This document shows positions 20,713 to 32,694 of a stretch of DNA of 64,000 nt, in pieces. Source of the stretch: Bathymodiolus brooksi (lineage: Eukaryota > Mollusca > Bivalvia > Mytilida > Modiolidae); contig OY804588.1 of assembly GCA_963680875.1 (NCBI GenBank), positions 56,432,369 to 56,496,368 of the forward strand. Reading direction: 5' to 3'. The notes beneath the pieces are model-generated. The model saw nothing but the letters and a program-made list of their open reading frames with translations, had not been told where the DNA came from and made no database searches. The first letter of the stretch is position 1; each line of letters starts with the position of its first letter. Position numbers and translations under genes: made by a program.

Positions 20713-21010
20713 ACCGCCATGATATAACTGAAATATTGTTAAAAATGGCGTTAAACACCATAACTCTACTACGAATAGATGAAAGTTTAGGGATTTCATA
20801 TTGAGAAAATAAATATATTTGGTTCGTGCCTCTGAAATTTTTTGTTGTCATCACAAAAATTATTAATATTATATGGTTATGGTAATGGTGTTTAACGCCA
20901 CATTCAACAATATTTCAGTCATATCGCGGCGGTCAGTTTTTTTGGTAGTGGAAAACGGAGTACCCGGAGAAAATCACCGACCTACCGCAAGTCACTGACA
21001 ATCTTTATCA
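20713..21010. repeat. SINE-1 tail (+) and SINE-1 body (-) in inverted order
   Basis: 20713-20765 is the SINE-1 3' end in plus orientation (gccatgatataactgaaata, gcgttaaacaccataactct). 20876-21010 is a longer minus-strand piece (tggtgtttaacgccacattc to aagtcactgacaatctttat). Confidence 0.85.
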
Positions 21011-21336
21011 TTAATATCATAATGATATTGTGTTCAGCGTAAACGAAATATCACGTTTAAGGCAAATATTATTTTAAAATGCTGGTTATATAGATTTTTA
21101 AATGCTTACCTCTGTTTCGTTCCGGTTTTTGTTCTCAACTGATAGAACTTGGACAACAGAACCACAACAAAATGTTCAAAAACTTAAAATATTCCACTTA
21201 ATGTTATCCCTATGTTTAAATACCCGTGGTCTACAAAAATACCAATTCAAGCGAGTCTCAAAGTCAAATAATGCTTTAATCTCAATATCTACACTAGTAA
21301 ACAAGAAGTGACACGAATTAAAATACTATACATGTA

Positions 21337-21530
21337 CAGGGGCGGATCCAGAGGGGGGCGCACCCGGCGCGCCCCCCCCCCCTCCCTAAAATTGGAAAAA
21401 ATAAGATTTTTTTTGCGTAAAATCGTGATTTTTCACACGAAATACCCCAAATATTTTCACGCCTCCCTCCGCTCGGCGCAAATTTTTTAAGTGCGCCCCC
21501 CGCTAACTTGAAATCCTGGATCCGCCCCTG
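21337..21530. mobile_element. 194-bp CAGGGGCGGATCC element, ATGTA target duplication
   Basis: CAGGGGCGGATCCAG at the left and CTGGATCCGCCCCTG at the right are perfect inverted ends. ATGTA flanks both sides (21332-21336 and 21531-21535). The middle reads cacacgaaataccccaaat, also found inside the larger relatives. Confidence 0.92.
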
Positions 21531-21535
21531 ATGTA

Positions 21536-21672
21536 CAGTAACACATACCCATGTGGTCAACTCTATTAAGCAGTCACATATATTAAAAGGTCACCTTTTT
21601 ATACATGTACAGTAAAACCTACCTTTGTGGTCACCTCTATAAAGCAGTCACCTGTATTAAAAGGTCACTTTT
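21536..21672 (+). repeat. Two tandem units of about 70 bp
   Basis: Both units read (c)agtaa(a)ac...ccc/cttt..gtggtca, tctattaagcagtcac or tctataaagcagtcac, then tattaaaaggtcac. A related sequence is on the other strand at 29790-29965. Confidence 0.75.
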
Positions 21673-21679
21673 TTCTTGT

Positions 21680-23880
21680 CCTGTGATAACCCGAATAATC
21701 CAGTTGTTATATTACTCTCCCGCTAGTCGCTGCATTAACGCCTGGATGCATTCATTGAAAAAATCCGTCAAACCGGAAATAGTAAATCGCTATGACTTAT
21801 GGGTATTACGACATAAAATAGGAGGAACTAAAGTGTTTGTAAATAATGTCCAATCAGTCGGGAAGCCACGCACAGATTCGTACCTCCAACAATGCAAAGT
21901 CAAATCCCGAAATCAAGGGACGTAACTCTAAATTTTTTAGACATGACGCTTTACAAGTGAGCGGCCATGCATTGTTTACGTCGACACCCCATGTGTTTTT
22001 ACTGAATATCTTCATAAATAAAACTGAAAGAAGTATTCATTTTTATTGAATCCATTTTTTAAATAAAATTGTAACGTGACTGACGCGTGAATACGTGTAT
22101 TTATGATATCGTTTGCTTGAAATCAACGTTGGAACTCGGGATACCGCTGCTGATGAAATGTTGTAAAAAAAAAATGGCGCTAACAATAGACTCTTTAACT
22201 AAGTGGAACAATTGCATCCCATTGGCTGTTTATTAATAAATTTGGTAAAAATAGCTAGAATCACGTATTAGAGTATGGATTATTTGCATATTTCCCCATC
22301 ATTCGTCACTAGAATTCCATATTTGGATGTAAACAAGAAGCACTATATTTCGAGATTCTAACCAAATATTTCTGGGTTTTTTCATAGATTGATCGATCTA
22401 TTAGGATGAAAATGTGACTGTTTCTGTTTAAACACGAAAGAACCACTTGACCAATCATAGTCACACATATATAGAGTCATTTTATTCCATTTTTAACAAC
22501 AAATCTTTCATTTTCGTTGACTCGTTCCATGCCCATGGCATTTATGGACATGTCAAAATATTGACATAATTAATAAATACATTTTAGAAATAAAAAGGTC
22601 TGCATTATAATGTATGATCTTGTCATGCAGAGAATGGTGAGAGATTTTGTTAAATTCACTCTAGATTAACATGGCATAGCATAAGGCTACATATTTAGTT
22701 CATGTCCAGCATTTACACCCCCCCCCCTTTTTTTTTTCATTTTCAGTCTGTTTTCCTGAAATACTTATTGATGTGTGTACATGCTACTTTTCAGTGCCAA
22801 TGGTATTGACAACCTCCAGTTTTAGTTAGTTTTAGATCATTGTAGGTAGATATATATATATATACAGACTGGACATGGGATGTTTATTTTTTTTTAACAA
22901 GAGTCTGAAGATACCAAAGGGGCAAAGTTACAGATTCTATTAAATAAAATGGATGTTTATTTTCTGTTAGTTTCAGATTCTATGAGTATAAATGCAAAGT
23001 TCCCTGTGATGTTTTATTGGTTGAATATTTGAATAAATAAAAATAAGAATATATGATAAGTCTTATATATATATTCATACAGGTTTGAAAATCAATATAT
23101 ATATATATATATGGTTTTTTTCTTCTAAAATATCCATGAAGTAAACAAAATGGACCAGCATTCCAATTATTTTTAAAGTACATCATCAAACAAATGCCAT
23201 GAGTTTTCAAGACACCTTGTGTCATAAATTATAATAAAGTCATTCAGAAAAGAACTTTTTGATTGTGTAATTTGTGTAATTTGTGAAACTTCATCTGAAA
23301 GTCAAAAGGTTTATTTCAATTTCAATTGAAAACCAGGACTTGTCTTAAACATTTCAAGAATGAATTGCATTTCTGTAAAGAATTTAGCTCAGAAGATAAA
23401 TTATATTGTGGTACATATTGTTATAACAGTTGCAACACATTTTCTAGGTCAGAAAGTGGAGCTGAAACAAGATCTCAAACTTTTCAATTTCTTATAGATA
23501 TATTGAACCAGAACCAAGTTGTTGAACAAGTTTCTACAGACATTTAGACCTGTATACACTCCAACATGTTGTTGAATTTGTTATTCATGCTTTTTTTTTT
23601 TAGATGAAAAGGTACTTATGTTGCCTGTTGTTTATGAGAAATATAATTATCTTTTATCTATGAATATTAATGCCGAAATTTATAAATTTTCTTTTACAGA
23701 AAAGAATTTTTCAAAATGTGCCCATTTATTAACTTTTTTCCAGTCATTGGAACAAATAAAATAATTTTTTTAACTTCAATTTTAAACAATATTAACCAAT
23801 ACTTGGTTATTTTGCCAACAGAAAACATATTCATTCTATTCTAAAAATTTACTTAGTGAAATTTGGAATTCTGGTTTGTC
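21680..23880. other. AT-rich stretch without a recognisable gene
   Basis: It contains a poly-C/poly-T tract (22718-22740), (TA)n at about 22850-22864 and 23093-23112, and a retroelement tail remnant gaagataccaaaggggcaaa at 22907. Reading frames here are short and unconvincing. Confidence 0.55.
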
Positions 23881-23884
23881 CTTT

Positions 23885-24195
23885 CATGTGAATGCAAGTA
23901 TTCTGTATGTGTCTTAAAATTATGTGAATGGTAGTCATTCAATATGCTCTTTTATGTGAATGCTAGTTATTCTGTATGTGTCTTTTATGTGAATGCTAGT
24001 CATTTTGTGTCTGTCTTTTATGTGAATGCTATAGTCATTCTGTTTGTGAATGTCACGGTGGAAAAATTATTGCAATCTAAGTATCCATATTTGTAAATGC
24101 TGGTAATTTTGTGAATGTCCTGGAGAAAGAATTATTGCAAACTAAGTACCCATATTTGTAAATGCTGGTCATTTTGTGAATGTCAAGGGGAAAGA
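23885..24195 (+). repeat. Degenerate tandem repeat
   Basis: The phrase 'ttttatgtgaatgctagtca' or a variant recurs at intervals of roughly 40-45 bp (23890, 23920, 23951, 23985, 24015). It is followed by two longer units containing gaattattgcaa and tttgtaaatgctgg (24060-24190). Confidence 0.7.
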
Positions 24196-24199
24196 ATTG

Positions 24200-25018
24200 T
24201 TACAACTTGACCACCCATATATGTTATAAAAGCTAGTTTGTAGTTGTGTCAAACACATGAATATTCCAAATACATTGATATTTACATTGTGAGATAAACA
24301 TGAAACTTGGTAGCTTTCATTCAGATAATAAAATTTCCTAATTTCAAGAAAAATATTTGCTTACACTGATTTATTTTTAATTTGCCTTGATATAATAGGA
24401 AGGGTTAAGATTTCTGAATACAATTTTTTATGCTCTTTTTTGTCTCAAGGTTTCACTTTTTTCTTAGATTTTAAAAAAATTATTAATTTTTTTACATGGT
24501 TTTTTTTATAATATTTTCATATTTTTTCAATTCGCTTAATTTTTGTTTACATGCTTTTATTTTTTCCACATATTTATTTCTTTCTATTTATCTTGTACCT
24601 GTTGTATTGAAATTAAATTAAATTGAAATTATTAATTGTTGTACATTCCCTGTGCAAGTCTAGTATCATAGATGTTTTTTTTTTAAATTTGAAGTGATAA
24701 TAAATAGTAATTCCCCAGTCTAAATTACAAAATGCACAATTTCTAAAACAATATTGCAATACAAATAATTCAATTAAACAGAAAAATACGGTATTAATAC
24801 AAGAAAATTAAAAAAAGACATAGACACCCCTTTCCCAAATGAAATATACTCTTTCGGATGTACGCTTAGGTGTCGTTTATTATTGATGTTAAGAAACACC
24901 ACCAATGTGTTCCGAAAGACAATGAATTTCGATGTTTGGCAAATGGTCAATCCAGGTGTTGACCGATTTTAACGAACGACAGGATATGAATTTTAGTCAT
25001 AAATAGAGCTCGGAAAAA
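24200..25018. other. No gene seen
   Basis: Very AT-rich (long T-runs 24420-24620). No open frame or repeat family recognised. Confidence 0.5.
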
Positions 25019-25019
25019 T

Positions 25020-25171
25020 AGTGAAAATTTAGATGTTGGGGTAATATAATATATATATAAGAGACTCTTATATATATATTATATTACCCCAACATAGTGA
25101 AAATTTAGATGTTGGGGTATTATAATATATATATAAGAGTCTCTTATATATATATTATATTACCCCAGCAT
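25020..25171. repeat. Two tandem 76-bp units, each carrying a 63-bp palindrome
   Basis: 25033-25095 and 25109-25171 each read atgttggggtaatataat out to the centre and back as its complement. The first is perfect with centre base A (25064). The second has centre base T (25140) and two mismatches. Confidence 0.95.
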
Positions 25172-25179
25172 CAAGGTGT

Positions 25180-26050
25180 GTGTAGGGCTAAGTGGAACAA
25201 TTGCATTCCACAAGACATTGACACTAGTTGTCGGTATGACAATGATCCTAGATGATTTCCTCAGGCAATGTATGTTACAGAAAGCCATCATATTGTTTTA
25301 ATTAAATTTTCTCTTTTAAATAGAACCACCTTGACATTTGTTTTGAAATTGAGTCCACTTCAAGTAGCAAAATTAGATGTTTGTACACAATATAAATAAA
25401 AACTGAAGTGATACAATACATTTCTATTTATCCATAGACATCTTCCGTATATTTTAATTGATTTCAAGCATAAATATTTATTGTAAACCGACGTATTTTA
25501 AGCGAAGGGTTAAACGTCATTTTTCATCAAAAATGAATCGAAAGTCACGTGACTGGGACTTGACTTTGGAGCTCTCCCGTCACGCTGGCTGTCCTACTGA
25601 ATGGAGCGATCAGATGATGTATTGTTGTATGCAATACACATATCCGGATAAATACAACCAAACATGAAATAAAACATAAATGAATAATTACTATTTTTTA
25701 AATATTAAAACATAATGATTTTTATTTCAAAGTTGGAAAGTAAATAAAAGCTTGAATTGAATTCACTCTTATAATGATTTTTTAAATTCATTTAAAATAA
25801 AGATTTAAAAAAAATGTATTTTATGATACTGATGGCTGATTAAAATTGTTTGTCATGCATTAGCTGTCAGTTGTAATATACAGGATGTAACTACTGTGAA
25901 GCCATCTATTTTGAGATGCCATTCAATGAAAATAACAACCTGACCATATTGTTACATAATAAGAATAAGAATTAGTTAAGAAATTAAAATTGATAGAAGG
26001 CAAGGATTTATATAATTAATACATTAAGTCACATTTCATTTATTTAGGCT
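25180..26050. other. No firm gene; one small frame at 25533-25667
   Basis: A 44-codon frame starts at ATG 25533 (MNRKSRDWDL...) and ends PDKYNQT. It has three Cys and several Trp/Tyr but no family I know. It could be a terminal exon or chance. The rest is AT-rich. Confidence 0.3.
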
Positions 26051-26052
26051 AA

Positions 26053-27822
26053 CTTGGATGTACAAAAAATAATTTCAAATGTCCAATTTGTCGAAGAATT
26101 GTGACACTGGGAGACTTAGAGAACAACATTGGCAAAAAGTTTACCACTAAATAATTTGATCGTCTTCGTGGTTGACAAGCAAGCAATGACAACATCTGAA
26201 AAACTCTGCGATCCCTGCCAATTTAATACAGAAAGCGTGAAAGCAATATCTTGGTGTTCAACATGTGAGGAGGGTTTGTGTAAGTCATGTGACAAATATC
26301 ATCGCTCGTTCAAAATTACTTTAAGCCACGTTATTGTACCGTTAGAAGAAATGAATTCTGATAAAATTTCCTTAGGTATCCGTGGGATCAATTATTGTAG
26401 TGAACATAACGGTAAAATAATCGAAGTGTACTGCGTGGATCATTCGAGACCCTGTTGTGCTCTATGCGGAACATTTTCACACCGAAAGTGTGAAAATGTA
26501 ATATCCATCGATACTACGGCTGCTGGGATAAAGCAATCAACGAAAGCGTGGACCTGTCCAATGAATTGCAACAAAAAAGTAAGCATATCGATGAAATGAT
26601 TGAAAACCGAAAAGAAAATATAGGTGTGATAGAAAAAAAAACTGGTGACATTTTAGCGAACATTGATGAAGTCAAGGATGCTGTTATAAAACATCTAAAT
26701 GAAGTCGCCGACAAAATGAAGGAAAAAGTTACTTCTTCAAAGAAAAATACTGTCATAACTTTATCTGATGAGGTCACAGAATTATCCAGTATTAAATGTA
26801 CCGTTGACAACTGGAAGGTTATTCTGGACACTTGTGTTCAACATGGCTCAGAGCAGCAATGTTTGGTTGAAATGGACAGAATAACCCGAAAGAACTTTGA
26901 TCTAGATAAGGAGATGAAAGAAGCGATTTTGCAACCGAGAAATCCGTTAGTGACCTTTGAAACCAATAAGTTTCTATGTGAATTTCAAGCAAATGTTGAA
27001 TCTTTCGGCGATTTAACACTCGATTCATATCTGAACACAAACGGAATTTTGGGGAAAGTGAATTTTGTATCCGGAAGTATAAAAATCCTCAAAACCATCG
27101 AAATTGATATAAATAAAGCTGGAACGAGACGAATAAATGGAATATTTGTCCTAAATGTCCTGATTTTGACCGATTCAATCAACAGACAAGTTATCAAGTA
27201 CAACGAGAATTATGTCTATATGTCAAGCCTGTCATTGCCAAAACAGGTGGCCGACATTACCAGCATGGGACAAGACGTAGTGGCGGTGGCGTCGTTAAGT
27301 TCTGATGATATTTACCTCATAAATATTAAGACAATGACTTTAACAAAGACAATAAAAGTATCCACCACTTTACATGGCTTACAGTACGTGGAGGGCGAAT
27401 TTATTGCTGTAAACAACGGTACGTTAACATGGTTATCTGCCGAGGGACTACAACTTAGAGAAAGCAAAAACCATACAAATCCTTGGTTTGTTCGTTCTCT
27501 TGATAAAAAAAGCCACATATGTGGAGACGGTATACATGCTATTTCCCACACCAAAGATGAAAGGAAACAATTTACATACTCCAGTCCGACGTTGAGCAAC
27601 CCTAGGGGAATTGATGTTGATGTGGAAGGAAACGTTTATATTGTAGGATACGGTTCTAATAATATCCATCAGATAACAAGCGAAGGAAAACATATCAGAA
27701 CGATTTCTACGACAAACTTTGGAATTTCGTCACCTTGGGCTTTACGTTTTAAACCAAAAAGTGCTGTTTTCCTTTTGACTTCTTATGAGACTGGAAAAGC
27801 TGTGATTTGTAAAATTGACTGA
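26053..27822 (+). pseudogene. TRIM-type protein (RING end, two B-boxes, coiled coil, NHL-like C-terminus) with two frameshifts
   Basis: Homology passes through three frames. 26053-26130 gives the end of a RING finger (GCTKNNFKCPICRR). A shifted frame from about 26129 (first ATG 26186) gives two B-boxes: CDPC, CSTC, CKSC then H; and CSEH, CVDH, CCALC, H. From about 26523 the first frame resumes (DKAINESVDLSNE) with a long coiled coil, then a beta-propeller-like region ending with a typical NHL phrase (NPRGIDVDVEGNVYIVGYGS) and TGA. TRIM proteins are ubiquitin E3 ligases, often expanded in bivalve immunity. One extra base near 26130 and one missing base near 26523 are needed; an in-frame TAA (26050) lies just before the RING piece, and its first half is missing. 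It is either a pseudogene or an assembly with two indel errors. Confidence 0.8.
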
Positions 27823-27971
27823 AAAACTATTAGATTTTCGGTCAGTAAACAGTATATTGGACATTTTCTGTTTCTTGTAGTAGTTAATCTAGCACACAGA
27901 AAGCAATACCATTTTATATGTCAAAAACATGGAAAACTTTAAACTATTCAGTTCTACAAATTGGGGTAGGG

Positions 27972-28130
27972 TCAACATGTTTAATGCCACTTTCAACAAC
28001 ATTTCAGTTATACTGTGACGGTCAGTTTTATTGGTGGAGGAAACCGGAGTACCCGGAGAAAATCACCGATCTGTCGCAAGTCACTGAAAAACTTTATCAC
28101 TTAATGTTGTATCGAGTACACCTCGCCTGA
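27972..28130 (-). repeat. SINE-1, reversed, headless
   Basis: atgtttaatgccactttcaa, attggtggaggaaaccggag, tacccggagaaaatcaccga, tgttgtatcgagtacacctc. Confidence 0.9.
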
Positions 28131-28339
28131 GCGTGGAAATTTTAATGACTTAGCTTATGTGACTATAAATGATCCAATACAAATCATTTATATACAGTGA
28201 GGTATAAAACAATATACAATTATTGCTTTCATATGAGGTGAACATCTAAAGTTGACAACCTCTCGAGGGTTGACAACTTTATGTTCAACTCATCTAAAGA
28301 AAATAGCTGTTCCTGGTTGTCGAGCATTGTAGACCTCGG

Positions 28340-28595
28340 TCCCCGGGCGATAACCTATTGTCTCCTTTCACATTATGTATGTTATGTCAATCTCGAGAGA
28401 TTGGTGACGAATTTCATTACGTATTACAGTGTCCAAACTTTGCAAGTGAAAGAAAAAAATCTAATTCCAAAATATTTTTTCAACAGGTCAAACGCATTAA
28501 AACTGTCATAATTATTTAACAAAAAGAAACCTGAAACTATTCGTAAATTATGTAAACTTATTGATATAATAAATAAGAAAATTAGTTCTCCTTGA
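28340..28595 (+). pseudogene. LINE ORF2 C-terminal fragment, frameshifted
   Basis: The frame reads ...PFTLCMLC, then IGDEFHYVLQCPNF and ERKK. This is the Cys/His knuckle at the end of a non-LTR reverse-transcriptase ORF. A shift in an A-run (about 28453) moves it to the frame with IPKYFFNRSNALKL. A later frame gives KPETIRKLCKLIDIINKKI before TGA (28593). It is non-functional. Confidence 0.72.
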
Positions 28596-28773
28596 ATAAA
28601 AATCCATCAGACCTCTGTTAGTATTAGTATCATTTGTATTTAATGTTTAAACATTCTTTTCATAATTTGTATTCAATGTACACCCATAATCTTGATAATT
28701 GATGTAATAATATGTATTTACTTTGTATTAATTTGAACTCTCTCACTCAGTAACCTTTGTACCACTGGTTTAG

Positions 28774-28850
28774 AGAATAAAGTTATAGTGGAGCGACATG
28801 TACTGTTGGTCTAGTACAAAGCGGACTTCATCATCGTCATCAACATTTTA
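28774..28850 (+). repeat. SINE-2 fragment with internal deletion
   Basis: gtggagcgacatgtac joins directly to tgttggtctagtacaaagcg, omitting about 50 bp of the family body. Confidence 0.7.
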
Positions 28851-28889
28851 TTGAATATTATACATTTATTGCATTCTGGTGAGGGAACT

Positions 28890-28975
28890 ATGAAAATTTA
28901 TCCACCCAAGAGTATCATATTCCCTGAGGGCACGCCCAAGGGCAATATGATACTCGTGGGTGAATAAATTTTCAT
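28890..28975. repeat. Foldback element, about 86 bp
   Basis: The arms atgaaaatttatccacccaa...gatactc and its complement (tgggtgaataaattttcat) surround a short GC-rich loop (gagggcacgcccaagg). Confidence 0.85.
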
Positions 28976-29357
28976 ATTTCCTGAACCCGCATGCTATAAA
29001 TGTAAAATTATGTTTTATTATACCGAATGAAACCAAGAAAACACATGCATGTAAAATATTGCTGGCAAGCATATTTTAAGTCCATTGGAACGTTGTCTCA
29101 GACATTTAAAAACCATATCCACAACAATTGTAACGGTCGCCTGCAAGTGATGCGTTCTGAGTGCCTCTGGCGTTTTCCTGTCAAAGAATGATAACTCTGG
29201 CGGGAAAACCCGCGAGGCTTCCGAGGGGGTGGAATATGATTTTTATTTCACGGAATATGATTTTTGTCCTGTGTGATCACGTGTTCTGATTTTTACCCAT
29301 TGTCCAATTAAATTAGTCTATTTATGGTAATTAATATATGAGGTATAATAAAACTTA

Positions 29358-29416
29358 TTCTCGCCATGATATAGCTAATAAATTGTTCATCTGGCGTTAA
29401 GCAGCAATCAATCACT
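29358..29416 (+). repeat. SINE-2 3' tail
   Basis: attctcgccatgatatagct followed by ctggcgttaagcagcaatca. Confidence 0.75.
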
Positions 29417-29789
29417 TACTCCAATTGTTGTTTACATTACACTGTAAACCTTGTAGTGATGTAATATGGCAAACGTAAATTGCCCATGGATATCTAATAA
29501 AATGTATGTACATCCCGATAATAGCGTCACCCATGGTGTTACTGTTAAACGACACGAACATCATCTGATATTGTAATCGTGTTGGACACCAGTATGTGTA
29601 AATAAATACAAATAACATAGATAAAACATGAACTCTGACAAAGCAAATATATAAAATGTATAAAAACAAAGATAAAAAACAACGCCTATTGATTTACGAT
29701 TATTCCCTCTCTTAGATAACACGAAGTAAGATGATGATCAGATCAAGATTTTGACAGCAGTTGTGTTTTCAGTGAAATATATGAATACA

Positions 29790-29965
29790 GTCACACCTGC
29801 CTTAAAGAACACCACTATATAGCAAATTACAGTCTATAAAGGGCAGTCCCATTTTCCCCATTAATGAATAGTGTAGATTATGTTTATCCTGTATATAAAG
29901 GTATGAAGGGCTTCTGCTCATAAAGGACACATTTTCAGGTTCTATTAAGTGACCTTTGTATACAG
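29790..29965 (-). repeat. Dispersed repeat related to 21536-21672
   Basis: Blocks such as aagaacaccactatatagca and ctataaagggcagtcc look like the complement of 'ggtcaccactataaag'-type units at 21.6 kb. Confidence 0.45.
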
Positions 29966-30024
29966 GTTTGACTGTTGTTGCAAATTTGCATAAATTTGAA
30001 TGTATTATCATTCTCATGGGAAAT

Positions 30025-30170
30025 ATTTCAAAAGGGTAATCAGAAGCCATAAATAGAAGGACAGACAATGCAATGGCCAAATGAAAGAGGCAAAGCAACA
30101 AACAATTATCTCAAAATACTACACAGAAAACAGATATTGAAACCCCGGTAGGTAACCAGTTCCTCTAGTA
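30025..30170 (-). repeat. Retroelement 3' tail, reversed
   Basis: aaaagggtaatcagaagcca, aaggacagacaatgcaatgg, and ccagttcctctagtagtatc match the tail family on the opposite strand. Confidence 0.65.
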
Positions 30171-30174
30171 GTAT

Positions 30175-30585
30175 CGTCGTGTTGCTCTTGTTACAATTCG
30201 GGGGATAAGCCATGAATGAAGGACGAACCGGTTTGTGATTATAACAAACGGAACATATTCGTAGCCATTTGTGACACAGATATTCCGTAACGGTTAATCA
30301 AACCATGGTGGAGACACTATAACTTTAGAAGTGATGACTTCAACTTAACCACTAGGCAGCCTTGGTACAGTGGCTTCTTACCTAGCAGCAACCCTCTATC
30401 AATAGAAATCGTGATCGCAGCCAGAAGCCCTGACATATCGTATCATCGAGATATGCACTACATATGCAGGTGCTGTTGGAATGTTGCTATATATACAACT
30501 GTAAATGAAAAGTTCACAATGGAAAACTGAAACCATCTCTTTTGTTTTAAAGTTTCATTCTTAGCCGGCACTCACTCAATTTCTA
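30175..30585. other. No gene seen
   Basis: Unremarkable mixed-composition sequence; no family or open frame recognised. Confidence 0.45.
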
Positions 30586-30587
30586 CC

Positions 30588-31062
30588 GCATCGATGGTGT
30601 AATGGTCATCATATTTGCCTCGAGTGCGGTAGATCGTAGGTTCGAGCCGAGGTCGGGTCAAACCAAAGACTATAAAATTGATATTTTGCTTTTTCCGCTA
30701 AACACGCAACATTAAGGAGAAAGATCAAATACTAGTTGGCTCGGAATCAGACTAATGTGTCCGAGTGGAGCGACATGTCTACCCACGGACTGTTGTTTCA
30801 GTGAGCTAGCAGTATAAAAATCCAACTCAGCATGTTGGTCTAGTACAAAATGGATCTCATCATCATCTCATTGAATATTGTTCCCGGCATGACATAGCTG
30901 AAAAAATTGCTGAATTGACGTTAAACAACACTCACGCACGCACTCACGCACGCCCGCCCGCCCGCCCGCCCACCCGCATTCCCTCCCTCCCTCACTCACT
31001 CACTCACTCACTCACTCACTCACTCACTCACTCACTCACTCACTCACTCACTCAATCAATCA
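30588..31062 (+). repeat. SINE-2, full length, with (CGCC)n and (CTCA)n tail
   Basis: Head 'gatggtgtaatggtcatcat' and 'gtaggttcgagcc'; body ggctcggaatcagactaatg and gtgagctagcagtataaaaa; tail aattgacgttaaacaacact followed by a (GCCC)n run (about 30947-30972) and (CTCA)n to about 31054. It is the longest simple tail of the family here. Confidence 0.93.
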
Positions 31063-31780
31063 ATTTCGAGATAAAGGTAACTGTTGAAGCAGATTTAGCT
31101 GCTGTTGTGCCATCCTTTATTGCAAGCTCAATGAGATTGGTGTAACCAACAAAGTGGCCACCCTAAGAGTTACTTAGTGAGGGTCATCATCTATTTGGAA
31201 AGTGAAATTAAAGGATTGGTATAGCTTCTTTTCGTTTTTCTTGAGAATCCACGGTATGAAGTCTGCCTTATACGAACAAAGGCACAAGTCGGCAATAATA
31301 GCACACACAATAGGTACCCATATGAATGTCGACTGTCTTTTGAAAAACATACCAACCAAACATAACAAATGTATGAATGTTGTCAATCTAAAACAAACAT
31401 TTTGATGATATCAGTTTCAGAGACCTTTTTGGTAGAATCAGAGTGGCTTTTTACAAAATAAGATTTGTCCCTTCTTAAGACAAGGTATTTGTAAGTACGT
31501 TGACCATCCTGTTTCACAAAATACAGTTCAATTTGTAGTCTTATGAGAGGCATAGTCGTGTAGAGAGTAGAGTCGAATGTTATAATGCTATTGCATGAGA
31601 AGGGGGACCTTGATTGTATGTACTCTTACATATATTTTGAGAATCTACAACTGATTCACACCACCCTTAAGTAGATAGTGTCATAGTAACTCTGAAGCCC
31701 AGTCTTATACCAGTTACATCATGGTCGTCAGTTATGCCACAATTATCTGACAAATCCGGACATTTCCACATTCACGACTT
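31063..31780. other. No gene seen
   Basis: No convincing coding frame. The part just upstream of the 31785 tail may be decayed retroelement sequence (ttccacattcacgacttatc, matching the corresponding place before the tail at 62955). Confidence 0.5.
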
Positions 31781-31784
31781 ATCA

Positions 31785-32020
31785 TCGAGTTTGTAACAAG
31801 ATTAACACGACGAGTACCAATTACGGAGCAGGAACTGAGTACCCTTCTGGAACACCCGAGTTCACCTTCACATATAGTGGGTTTGTGTTGCTCAATCTTT
31901 ATGTTGTGTTTTGTAGATCATTGTTTGTCCTTTCGTCGTTTATCTTTTAGCCATTGTATTCTCTGTCCGTTTTCGATTTACGGCTTCTGATTACCCCTTT
32001 CTTATCTTCAAATGTTATAT
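31785..32020 (+). repeat. Retroelement 3' tail
   Basis: It follows the block order of 62995-63215: taacaagattaacacgacga, ggagcaggaactgagtaccc, cacccgagttcacc, agccattgtattctctgtcc, ttctgattacccctttc. Confidence 0.8.
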
Positions 32021-32249
32021 ACATATGATCCACCACTTTCAACAATATTTCATTTATATCATAAAGATAAGATATATTAGTCGAGGAAATCAGTGGAGAA
32101 AACCAAAGATTTGCCACAATTTACTGACAAATTTCACTGCGATTTGCATATTTCAAATAATTCAACACTTATTCTCTTGAAATGAAAGAGTGAACGTTGT
32201 CTTCCTGTGATACCATTTTTACTACATATTTTATTTATTTAGCTAAATG

Positions 32250-32690
32250 GGGCCGTCGTGGTTGTTGATGTTGTGAGTTCGAATCTCGGCGAGGTGTACA
32301 GCATTATGTGATAAAGTTTGTCAGTGACTTGCGACAGGTCAGTGGTTTTCTCCACCAATAAAATTCACCGCCAAGATATAACTGAAATATTGTTTAAGGT
32401 GGCGTTAAGCATCATCAAACCAAACAACCAAAAGTGCCGCCCCATCCCCCTCTAGCTCCGTTAATGATCAGTGTATATCACCACTAAAGTTGTGAGTTCG
32501 AATACCGGTCAATGTCAGGTGTACTCGATACAGCCTTATGTGGTAAAGTTAACCCGTCTGTCAGTGACTTGCGGCAAGTCGGTGGTTCTCCTGGTACTCC
32601 GGTTTCATCCACCAATAAAACTAATCGCCATGAAATAACTGAAATATTGTTAAAAGTGGCGTTAAACATCAAAATCCCTAACCCTATCCC
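32250..32690 (+). repeat. Two SINE-1 copies in tandem orientation
   Basis: Copy one 32250-32415 (ttgtgagttcgaatctcggc to ggcgttaagcatcatcaaac) has an internal deletion. Copy two 32470-32690 (cactaaagttgtgagttcga to gcgttaaacatcaaaatccc) is fuller and ends 'taaccctatccctaacc'. Confidence 0.88.
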
Positions 32691-32694
32691 TAAC

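Noticed and set aside
25533..25667. Independent 44-residue gene
   Set aside because: There is no recognisable family, conserved neighbour or clear signal. It is kept only as a low-confidence note.
26129..26185. Start of the TRIM-type protein at the TTG of 26129, and of the fucosyltransferase at the TTG of 10168
   Set aside because: TTG is not an expected start in an animal nuclear gene. Upstream exons or a later ATG are more likely.
30950..31055. A possible CRISPR-like or regulatory array in the CGCC/CTCA region
   Set aside because: These are simple tetranucleotide tails of a SINE-2, in a eukaryotic genome.
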